From: Dendrophyllia cribrosa
Lineage: Eukaryota > Cnidaria > Anthozoa > Scleractinia > Dendrophylliidae
NCBI GenBank assembly: GCA_024195265.1
Contig: JAJLRJ010000007.1
Location: 32,440,948-32,504,947, forward strand
Length of the DNA stretch: 64,000 nucleotides
Reading direction: 5' to 3'
Every line of letters begins with the position of its first letter. Within the stretch, counting starts at the first letter, position 1. The notes below the pieces were generated by a model that was not told where the DNA came from, made no database searches, and was given only the letters and a program-made list of their open reading frames with translations. Positions 10,891 to 21,600 of this stretch are shown in pieces. Made by a program: the position numbers and the translations under genes.

Positions 10891-12151
10891 TTTATCTAGC
10901 TCTAGATACCTAATATATATAGATAGGCTGAGCCTAACAGCGTCGCTCTGTGAACAAGCTTTAAACTTGACTAAGGTGAAAGGTCGGAAGCACAAGAATT
11001 AAGATTGACGAAGGCTATTTTTTAATTTTAGCAATTCTCAAAAACAGTAAGCTTATTACGCGACCGTCTTTTACAGACCGTACAAAAGTTCACAAAAACA
11101 ACTTTTTCTCCGTCTAGAGCAACTAGTACGACTACTTTCCGAATAAAATACACTTGTTGCTTGTCACAAATTGCCCGAGAAACTGATTTGAAAATCAAAA
11201 TTGCAAAAATACACAAACATATTTCGAAAGGCGATGCGAGTGAAGATAGAACTGTACTATAAAATCAAAGTCTTGTTTTGTTTACATAAAATCGTTTTTC
11301 AATCTATCTACTGAATGAACAAACACATAGAAATGGACAACACAATCTTCTTTCGAAAAAATTTATTCAAATCTCCATTTATAATAGTTTACGTTTAAAA
11401 GCAAAACGCGTACCTCAAGCTTTCTTCGATGAAATTCAAGAAATCGATACAACTGAATGTAAGCACGTTTTAACAGTACATTTTTATAGACCGTACAAAA
11501 GTTCACAAAAACTACTTTTTCTCCGTCTAGATTAACTAGTACGACTACTTTCTGAATAAAATACACTTGTTGCTTGTCACAAATTGCCCGAGAAACTGAT
11601 TTGAAAATCAAAATTGCAAAAATACACAAACATATTTGCATAAGGCGATGCGAGTGAAGATAGAACTGTACTATAAAATCAGTCTTGTTTTGTTTTGTTT
11701 ACATAAAATCGCTTTTCAACCTATGTAATGAATGAACAAACACATAAAAAATGGACAACACAATCTTCTTTCGAAAAATTTTATTCAAATCTCCATAAGT
11801 TTATGTTTAAAAGCAAAACGCGAACCATAGACCGTTTCGCAGATACGGGATACTGCCCCCAGGGCATCCCATAATGAGCATTTAAATTAATATATTCCTT
11901 TGTTTTCAATGTTCATTATGGGATGCCCTGGGGGCAAAATCAATATGGCTGCCATATCCGCGAAACGGGCTATTAAGAGCTCATCGAGGCCGAGATGTCT
12001 CCTATCGGAAAGAAATCAAAACAACTGAATTTAATTGAGCGCGTGTTATAAACAATTCTCAAAAACTAGCGAGAACACAAAGAAAAAGTCAATCACAGAT
12101 TGATATCAACATAAATTCTCATCGAAAAATGTATTTTGTTTTACCTTTAAG

Positions 12152-12959
12152 GCCCGTTTACACAGGCGATTTTTGTGGCGATTTTTACGGCGATTTTTGC
12201 GGCGATTTACGCGGCGATTCCAAATCGCGCGTGTAAACTAGCGGCGATTTCATGGCAATTTCGTGGCGATTTGTCGCCACGAAATCGCCGCTATTTCGAA
12301 CTTGCTCGAATTTAGATGCGATTTACCGGCGATTTTTCCGCTGGAGGGTGACAAAAACCTACTTTGACGTACCCCCCCCCCCCCCCCCCCCCCCTCCCCC
12401 GCAAGGGTATTTTGTCGCAAACATGGCGGATGTTGTTTGCACACCTTCGAAGTCTCCAAAAAAGAAAGGAAGCAAGAAAACTTGGACGGCTTTAGAAGAA
12501 GAGTATATAATTAACCGTTGGGCAGAGAAAGAGTGCCTCTTCAATACATGTTCACCCGACTACAAGCGGTTGGATAAGAAAATCGCTGCAAGAGTTGACA
12601 TTCAGCGAGGATTAAATGATGAGTTTGGTAGCACATTTACTGGTAAGTAGTGTTCTTTTTTATAAGCAGCTATTTGAGTCGCCTCTACGTCTATTTCAAT
12701 ATAACCATTCATGTTACATGTTACGTTTTCATTCGCAACAAAGTAGCACAATTGGAGACATGGTGCTGTCGTGCTTTGTGTTAACATATCGCATGCGCTC
12801 TGCGATGACCGCTGCAAAAAGGTCATAAAATTGCCAAGAAATCGCCACGAAATCGCTATGAAATCGCCGCTAGTTTACACGCGCGATTTGGAATCGCCGC
12901 GTAAATCGCCGCAAAAATCGCCGTAAAAATCGCCACAAAAATCGCCTGTGTAAACGGGC
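12152..12959. mobile_element. TIR element with GGCGATTTTT subterminal repeats and a MADF-like exon
   Basis: The ends are GCCCGTTTACAC / GTGTAAACGGGC, each followed inward by tandem copies of a 'GGCGATTTTT' motif over more than 100 bp. The flanks are CTTTAAG on both sides (12145-12151, 12960-12966). The related repeat at 38521 has the uninterrupted site 'acctttaagtcc', an empty site that proves insertion. The exact duplication length (5-8 bp) is ambiguous because element and target bases match. A 23-base C-run lies at 12372-12394. Confidence 0.85.
12423..12642 (+). CDS. MADF/Myb-like DNA-binding exon of the TIR element
   Basis: The frame starts at ATG 12423 (context acATGG), runs 73 codons and meets a consensus donor (CTG/GTAAGT at 12643). 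After a basic N-terminus (SPKKKGSKK) it reads TWTALEEEYIINRWAEKECL, then FNTCSPDYKRLDKKIAARVD, the first part of a MADF or Myb/SANT-like domain: Trp-anchored first helix, then the acidic-Trp-Leu and S-x-x-Y segment. Such proteins are the second gene of Harbinger-type transposons and bind the element ends. No second exon or transposase is visible before the 3' terminus, so this is a truncated, internally deleted copy. Confidence 0.6.
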
Positions 12960-13455
12960 CTTTAAGTCCCTCCACTGCTTGGAAATTGTTAAATCTCCGC
13001 TTCTTCAGTTCTGAAATCCGAAGTGACAAACATCTTCCCGCATTGTTCCCATCCTCGAAGCAAGATTTTATCTCTGAAAGCTCTTCTATTTCCACTATAG
13101 CGGCTTCTGAGTATCCTTTAATTAGTATCCGTCTTGAGAAGCAAACCGCGAAAAAATGCAAGAGAATGACGACTTTAATTTAAACGGTTTTCTCCGCTAA
13201 ACACAGCAGTGTTTTCCCAGGTGACGTGAAATTGCAAAGATCCCGAATGTTGTGTGGCGTCATACGCGCATGTTTTACGACGGTATACGCGCCCGCGAGT
13301 TAGCCCTGCGCGACGGCGGGCACACAACGCGCCCGCGAAACATTCCGCTAGCCATGACCATGAAAAATGACGGGCATGGGTTCTTTGGTTCTCTGGTTCT
13401 ATGAGTATGGGCTGCGCAGCCGGGCCTTCGGCCCGGCGAGTGCTCCGCTATCAAC

Positions 13456-14386
13456 AGATTAACCTAAAGCTGTAGCCCAACATTGTGAAGTATCGCTGTT
13501 ATTATAACAAAAAGCTTTTAATCTCGTAGAAGCCTCGTCAAATTTTTGCATTGATAGACATAGGTTGTAATAATAAATGGACAGCATGAGTGTGCTTGTA
13601 CTTGTACAAGTCCGTAGATTGATTCTTACGCGTTTTATTATGCAAAATGATAAGTTTACTGTCACAATCAAATGGACTGATCATTTTTCCTACTGATTCT
13701 TCGACATTAACTTCAATTGAAGTGTTTTTCTATGGAAATAACCCATTCCTGGACCAAATTTCACGTTTCTATATTGAACCGATCTCGAAAGAAAACAATT
13801 TTATTGTGCAAGCAACCAAATTTTCCCCACACAATTCTCCACTCGAGGAAAATGACCTAAACTCTTTAAAACTCCTGTACGGATGATTTTTTAACTACAA
13901 TGAAAATTGACTTACCTCTACAGAAAGAAACATCATAGTTACACCTTTCTGTCCAAACACAAGACACTTTAAAGCTTGAATAGGTAGAAAAACCAGCTTG
14001 AAAAAGTTGTATTCGCAAATGGCGACGGCGCCATTTTCAAAAACTCGACAAACTCGCACGCTTCTCTCCTCGTGACGTCACGATGGCCTTGATCATAGGG
14101 ACAAACAGATTGACGAGTTCACCTCCCCCCCTGGTTCTATGAGTATGGTGCTACGCGCGGGCCTTCGGCCCGCAGAGCTCCGCTAAAAAAAAAAAAAAGT
14201 CACCTAGTGTGGGGCGAAAGTAACTTGATCTCGCTGCTTGTTCAAAGCGTAAGACTTATATCTCTGGTTCTACGTGGCGCAATTTGAAGATGTTCTTTCA
14301 ATGAAGATCAGTCCAACTTGCTGTGGTATTTATTCGGACGCGCCAACTATTTTAAGATTATTTTTTGGCGAGCGTAAGCGCTTAAG
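13456..14386. other. gene-free repeat-derived stretch
   Basis: No exon is supported. The only clear structure is the GC-rich hairpin CGCGGGCCTTCGGCCCGC near 14157-14172, preceded by 'ggttctatgagtatgg' as at 13393. This suggests that 13456-14187 is another, diverged member of the hairpin-ended family. Confidence 0.4.
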
Positions 14387-15131
14387 GTTACCGTGTACCT
14401 TCGGGGGTGCCTCCAGTATAACAGCTCTAGCGTCTTAAGATTACGCTTAATATACCTAAACCCAGACATCAAATTAAAGCTTATAGAGCTGGCTATCTAA
14501 ATATGGAAACCATTTGGTAATAGAATGAATTGTCGAATTTTTTACGACGTCTAAATTCGAACATCCGAATCAGCTTTAAAACGCTATAACTCAAAGCGAT
14601 TATTGTATTTTGCTAATTTGATTTGTTCTCGGATTTCCGGACACGAAGCGCTAAAAAACACGTGTCGACGATTTCCCATATTCAATTGCAGTGAAAAGTT
14701 ACAGAATATTTTCGAAAAAGGGAGAAAAAAAAATTGGAGTGATCGCACGGAAATGACTCTTGACGAAAAAGTTTTTGGAAATAAGAAATTCGCCGACACA
14801 TTTTTGTTGATTATATGTTAGCCTAGCTTCTGTTCAAATTTGAGGAAAATCGAACAAATTCCCTTTGAGTTGAGGTTGTACATGTAGCTCTTTAAAGTGT
14901 CCCCTACAAGCGAAAAATTAACTTTGAGAAGACAGCGCCACTAAATCAATCAAAAGAGAAACTTTTACTTCCGTTCCGAAACGTTATACCGTCATTTCTC
15001 CGTCAATTTTCACTTTTTTTACGATAATTGTTTTTTGGGTGAAAGTTCATTCTGTAAACTTTATTTTGACGCCCCCCAAAAAAATTCAATAAAATGGTCG
15101 ATCTGAAGGCAGCGTGAAGGTACACGGTAAC
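14387..15131. mobile_element. candidate 745-bp TIR element
   Basis: Perfect 16-bp inverted ends GTTACCGTGTACCTTC (14387-14402) and GAAGGTACACGGTAAC (15116-15131) bound the segment. I see no convincing target duplication and no transposase. Short frames inside are not recognisable. Confidence 0.45.
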
Positions 15132-15518
15132 GTACGGGAACAGTATTGTATTAATGGACTCAGTGAGCTTATACTTTTCCTTTGCCTCCACAAAGGAAAA
15201 AACAAATTTAACTCAGAACCAGTATTTTACCTCAACAGCCGGAAGGAAAATTTTGACTTGGCGGTCGCATCAGATTTTGCCTCAACGAAAGTCTGCTGTC
15301 TACCCCTTTTTAAATGCACTTTGTCTTTCATTTCTCGTGAGGTTAAAGCCCGTATAATTTCATTTTAGACCATTTTATATCTCATTTATCTTATTACCAA
15401 TAATTTGTTCCAGTTTCAACGCCAGCACTCACTTTCACATTGAAACCCCTAGTTATAAAAGGCAGCTTGAGTCCTCATATCTGGGAATGAGATTGGATCC
15501 TCAGCCTGCACGTCACAA

Positions 15519-15538
15519 TGAGTCAGCAGTCACGTAAT
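15519..15538 (+). promoter_or_regulatory. bZIP-type promoter motif pair, copy B
   Basis: TGAGTCAGCA (15519-15528) is identical to copy A, and TCACGTAAT (15530-15538) differs from copy A's TTACGTAAT by one base. Spacing between the two is the same, and they lie about 140-155 bp upstream of exon 1 of copy B. Confidence 0.4.
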
Positions 15539-15673
15539 AACGCGGGCTCAGTGATTCATGGTTTGAGAGAAGGCAGCGCAGGCTCCCGTAGGCACCGTAA
15601 GAGATCATATAAAGAAGAAGCCGAGGCGATTGTGTTCTGTGTGCTCAGCTGAAACGTTTGAATTTCAAAGAAC

Positions 15674-18600
15674 ATGTGTTTCCAAGTGACCTGTGATAAG
15701 TGTCAAAAGAAAACTTGGAAAGGTAAGCAACTTGTAAGCTTACTGTTCATACATGTAAGCTTCACGACTTGACATGATGCAATTTTAAAAAATTAAAATA
15801 CAGTAAAAACCCACGTAAGAACCTAGATTTTTCCAACTTAGCCTAAATAGGTTCTTATAGAAATGGTATTTAGTGAGATTTTAGGCTACTTAGGTTCTTA
15901 ATTTGATAGGGGCACTAGCGATCAGCACAGATACAGCTGTAACTACTACAGGGCATATGTGATATGGAAATCCATTGATAGCTATTGATGCATGACATAG
16001 ATGCAAGGAAGTTTCAATGTGCTTCAAAAACTGTGACTTCGAAAATGAGAGAGACACATGGAACTGTATTCTTAATACAGTTGCATTGTGTAATCCAGTA
16101 TTGGCGCAGACATGATATGGTTTTCATTTTAGTTCATTCTTTGAAATGCATTGTTGTACCCAATTCAAACCTTTTGGGATTAGAACTCTTTGTTCGTCAT
16201 ATTATTTCCATATCAGTGAAGCATCGACATGGAAATTATATGGAAATATTGTGAACAAAGAATCTTATTCCCAGAAGGTTTGAATTGGGTACAACAATGC
16301 ATTAGCCGAATTTGTCTATTGAGCTGATATACGAGCCTTTTATAAACAGCTCTAAAAAGTGAGAAACGGTGGGAAAAACATTACCACATGGTACGTGTAC
16401 CTTCTAGAGTCTCGTACACGCAATCTATTCTCGTAATAAATTATTCAAGACTAAATATGAGATGGCACTACATACTATTGAGCTGATATAGCAATTATTT
16501 TTGGTTATGTGGATAATTTTAGTGAGTTATTTTGTGATATTGATAGTTCTTGTCGGTTTGTCACTGGATTGCTTGATCACTGGTTGGCTTATTTACGAGC
16601 CTTTTATAAACAGCTCTAAAGAGTGAGAAATGGCTGGAAAGACATTACCACATGGTACCTTCTAGAGTTTCATACATGCAATCTATTCTCGTAATAAATT
16701 ATTCAAGACTAAATATGAGATGACACTACATGTAACATAAATCATAAAAGATAATATATAATGCTACCTAAAGCATATTTCTCTTTAAAAACTAAGACTC
16801 CAACATACACTGTACATATTAAGTCTGTTAGTCCTTTCACCCGGGGGGGGTACCCAACAAAGTTTTGTACATCCTCGTCATCATCTTTATTTAAAAACAC
16901 GGTAAATACATCAGGCATTAACAATTTAATATAAAACTACAACTTAATATGAAACTATGTATATAAATTAATTTTCTATACTTTAAAAAAAATAGCTAAC
17001 TATTAAAGAAAAATAAACTGAAATAAAGCCCCAAGGTCCAAACCCTTACCCTTTCATATACCGTTTTTGACAGAAAAGGTACCCCTTTCATATACCTTTC
17101 GTTGAAAATTGTACCCCTTTCATATACCTTTCATTGAAAATGGCACCCCATTCATATAGCCTTTACGTGCGTCTGTTTGATATATTTTGAAAGGCGCTTT
17201 TTATAATACTGAAATGGCAGTTTACCCTACCCTTTTTTATACTTCAACCGGTGTGTTTTCCCTACCCTTTCCTATACTTCGTGAAATCCCTACCCTTTCA
17301 TATACTTCAACTCGTGAAATCCCTACCCTTTCATACACCGCCAGCCTAAAAAAGATACCCCTTTTGGGCGGAGCATCCCCGTCCCAAGCCCATTATGGGG
17401 AGTACCCCCCCCCCCCCCCCCCTCACCAGGCCTTTCACCGGCCTTCTTTCACAAAATACTAATATAACATTTAAGCCATAACATCCTTAACAAATTCATT
17501 ACAAGTTATCTCAATGAATGCCACTTCACCTTTTCTTGTGTATACAAAAAACTAATATTAGCATCTTTGACCTCGGAATTTTATCACCTATAATAACTTC
17601 CTCCAGAATTGTACCAAGATTCCAAGACAAAATAATGTTCTCTCTGATAGCAAAAAAGACAATTTGATATTCCATTTAACCAACACTAATTTAATTCATT
17701 AATGTCCCCATTTTATTTAGTTGTTTTAAAATTGACCTCACACTGAAAAACTTGTCAAGACTACAACTGTATTCTCCTTTATGTGTGAATTTAAATATAG
17801 AAAGATCCTAAGATAAAAAAGGAATTTCTAAAATGAATTGATTTGGTGAGCTAGAATTACAAACATGTCGCAATTCAATTAATTGTCACAGAATTAAATG
17901 GTATTTACCAAATATTATTAGCAGTTGATGTTATCAAAGTGATTGTTAACATAAAGATCATGTTCTATTTCTCATTTAATTAATATTGAAGTTTTCCAGC
18001 CTGCGTCATTTAAAATTGATAATGCTTTAGCGGCAAATGTTATCACTGAAGAACAATGATCAATAAGAAAGTCACGTTTGATTTTTCAAATACATTCTGT
18101 TCTTAAAAACAGATTTCCTATGAAATCCAAGATTTGAAATGCTCAACAAAGATCCTTCAAGCTTGAACAAGAACCACAATCATAAACCACAAAATTCTCT
18201 CAACTGTTCATACTTAGACAGGAGTGACCTTTAGTATACTTAGATACCACTATACTACCCCAAAACAGCTAACCAACACAATAGTACTATCATTTTCTTA
18301 TAATTCTAAAATACTTCTTTACTAACAGTGAACCTATGAAATGCATTTAATGAGGCATTGAAAAACAGCACATTCTCATTATTTTCTTAACATGCTCAGT
18401 TTGACAACGAAACTTAATGTAAAGCTATGTCATAGAGATTATGATATTTCTCGCTCAAAACACCAAAAGATTACACAGATTATATAAAAATGACAGGGGT
18501 GCTAGTCATACCTTTTAGGGATCAAAATTTGTAGATTGGTACCACTTAGGGTACAAAAATCTAAAATGACCATCGTTAGAATTATCGCAGTACCTTTTAG

Positions 18601-21600
18601 AGTATTGAGCCAAAAAAAATATGACAGAAATATGACATGTGTTGTTTTGAATTGGTACACTGTACCTCTTAGGGGTAAAACTTCTTTTGAGCCACACCCA
18701 TCTGGTATCTTTTAGGGTGTTTTTCAAAAATTTCCGACGAGCACCCCCGTCATTTTTATATGGGAGTCCCCCCTCCAATGTCCATTTGTGACCATGAAAT
18801 ACAGCTCATTTAGTAAATCGTGCTGGCTTGGCAACAAGCCAATGAGAAAAACAGTGCTGAACTGCAGTTTCTCTAAGGGTCTTCTCTGTTTTGCATTTTA
18901 GTAATCAGGAAAATGAAATAATTGTCTGATATTGGCCTAAAAAAAGTTTCCCTGTGTCCAACACAATGTATGCAGTGTCTTCTTTAGCATGTTCTCATGA
19001 GTTTTGAGGAGTTTTTAAATAATGGCAAATTATGTACTTTTATAACAACACTGCTAAAATGCCAGAATAGGGCATATTCAATGCTGACAGCTTCTTAATC
19101 AACATGGTTACCCCACATTTTATTTTAAAATTGAAGTTCAATAATGTATATTTTGAAGGCAAACGAAGTTTGAATAAAAATCTATTGTAAATTCTTTTTC
19201 AGTGGAATTACCTTCTGATGCGTAATGCGAATATTTCCTAAATAATCTGCTTGCATCTTGGTTAAATTCCATAAAAATATCTGTATTTAAGGTGGCTTAC
19301 TACAGTTTATAGGGGTCACCAGATGCTTCCGATAATATCGATCACGGGCGACCATTTGTGGGAACAAGCAACAATTACAAAGTCAAAACCATCGTACAAG
19401 ACAGTGGGTGTTTGTAATTTCACCATCCTCTGGTTAGAAGTGGCTTAAAACAAGCGACCGAGTGGTTGTCAGAAGACTGGGTTCTAATTCTATGAGGACG
19501 TTTTACTCAAAAATCACCAGTACGACCCTGCCTCAAAATCTTACCATTTAAACTTTGGATAAAAATAAATGTTCTTACAAGTTAAAACAAAAATCTGTAA
19601 GAGAGTTTTTCGTATATCAACGAAAATATCAAAAATAGGAATTTCGAAAAATATTTTAAAATCTGTCTTACAGATTTTGAAAAAAAATTGTCTGCAGATC
19701 GATGTTGATGTATATTTAAAAATATCAAAAATTGAGCATAGGTCGTACGGCTAGATTTCAAGAAATTCACGACCATAAAAACGTTTAGGACGATCTCCGA
19801 GCATGCGCAGTACTGCGTACACCACGGCCATTCACTTATCTGCGCGCTCGGCTGCTCGCGCATTACTAACTGCGTGCACAAGATCAGAGCTTCGTTGTTG
19901 TTTGCTTGCGTGACGTGCGCGTAAGTTAATTTATTGTCCCTCAAAACTGTATTCGGCCACCTTAACATAAATATTCCTCTTAACAAGCAATATATAGAAA
20001 AAAAAACTAAATGATCCAGTGAGTTTCATTTTTTTATCAAGAAACATACCCATACATGTACATGTACAAGCAGGTCATTCAGACAATTCTCCCAATATCA
20101 TGCAATTTTGACCATAGACTTGCTCTACACAAACCAAGTGATGTTGCCTGGTAGAATGTTGCCAGTCTTATTGTTTTGATCAGATCCTCAATCAAACGTC
20201 ATTTTTCCTCTGATTTATGACATGTAAAAAGGTATAACGAGGGAGGAATGGGAGTAGCATCGTGGACCAGCAGCAACCGGTTTTGTTCAAAATCATAACT
20301 TGGTGTTTGTGTAAAACTGTTTTAGAGCTTTGAAATTGATAACTTGAACTGGTTTGAATATTAGGTGTTTTGTTCCTACTTTTCATGCTTTTAAATTTCC
20401 CACGCGCCGCCATGTTTTTGTTTGCAAAGCTTGATGGGGGATTATGATGTCAGTGTGTTTTCCGGCATTTTAAATATACCTTCTTAATTCAGCGTTGCGT
20501 GAATTTGGAGATAAATATGTCCTTCTTATGCTTATTCCAGCTTAATAATGTACGATTCTACGGCAGTGTTCTTCATATTTAGATCTCCGATAGACTACGA
20601 GCAGTCTCTCTTTCCCAGCTTAGTCCATCGAGCGAGAAACGAAAAAACATTAGCGAACGGATAATGGCCACGCGTAACTGGGGGCGAGGCAGGCGTGCGG
20701 GAAAAGAGAGACTACAGACAAAGCCCAAGCGTTTGAATTATTAGTTGCTCTCGCAACTCAAAAATCTGATTGGCTCTTGATCGAAGATCTTTCAACAAGC
20801 GGTAACGCCGTGGTGACGAGTTGTCAACACTCGAGATCAATGTCATGGCTGACAAGCTCCAGGAATGTTTATCTCGATTTCCAGTTCAATCGCTAAAAAC
20901 CAGAGCAGATCAAAGCGCTTGAAACTCTTATCAACGGATGCGATGTCCTCGCTTTTTTGCCAACTGGGTTCGGAAAGAGCCTTATATATCAAGTGTTTTG
21001 CCAAACAAAACTCTCTTCGAACCCGAAAGCGAGTGTTCTTGTGATTTCGCCGCTCAACAGTATCGTGGTCGAACACGGCAAGTCAACGAATTAACTGAAC
21101 TTGGCCTTTCTGACATCCATTTGAATGAGAACGACGCAGATTGCATGAAAGCCATCTCTGTCGAATCTCTGAAGGGAATTTTAGATTTATATTTTGCTGT
21201 GCTGAGGCCTGTTTATCGGAGGAATTTCTAAATTTGTACAAATCAGAAGACACAGGGCCGGATATCCAAATGGTGGTTGTTGACAAATCTCACACGGTGT
21301 AAAATGGGGTTGGCAGACCTGCACGACTCTTACCTCATGTTTTAAATGCTATTTGCTCCTTCTATAGGTTTTGAACGGGTATTCTACATTTAGCTGTTTG
21401 TTAAGGAGGCTTTTAGTTTAGAATAAGTTTTAAAACCTTTCAAAAGCTGCGTGCAACAGACTAGAGGTCAAGTCTGTCGGTTGTGTTTTCCCGTGGTGTT
21501 GTGCTTGTAGATTTTGACCTCATTTCAGCATCCTTTTTTGCCTGGCGGTCTATTGGCATGTAGATTTGTATGTAGGAAAGGTTTGAATTTCTCTAACTTT

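Larger units (their letters stand above)
10914..13455. repeat. hairpin-ended repeat family, copy 1 (with internal duplication and insertion)
   Basis: This matches 37850-39000 from start (TATATAG then TAGGCT and CCTAACAGCG) to a GC-rich hairpin end (GGCTGCGCAGCC, then CGGGCCTTCGGCCCGG). Copy 1 is longer because about 340 bp is tandemly duplicated (11070-11385 and 11490-11810) and because a MADF-encoding element sits at 12152-12959. A third GC-rich end of the same kind is at 14136-14187. Hairpin ends without inverted repeats recall Helitrons, but the terminal bases vary and no target signature is clear. Confidence 0.6.
8663..15450. mobile_element. composite 6.8-kb insertion splitting copy B
   Basis: Copy A reads continuously 'ttttactttgtt-atgaaaggcagcttgag' (about 3190-3213). 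In copy B the left half stops at 8662 (TTTGTT) and the right half resumes at 15451 (ataaaaggcagc), with GTT at both edges. The insert holds a DIRS remnant, a hairpin-ended repeat, a MADF-encoding element and further repeats, so it grew by nested insertion. Confidence 0.7.

Noticed and set aside
11028..11641. Two similar minus-strand frames (CIFAILIFKSVSRAICDKQQ)
   Set aside because: They recur only because the underlying repeat is duplicated; the third copy at 38 kb is disrupted and no family is recognised.
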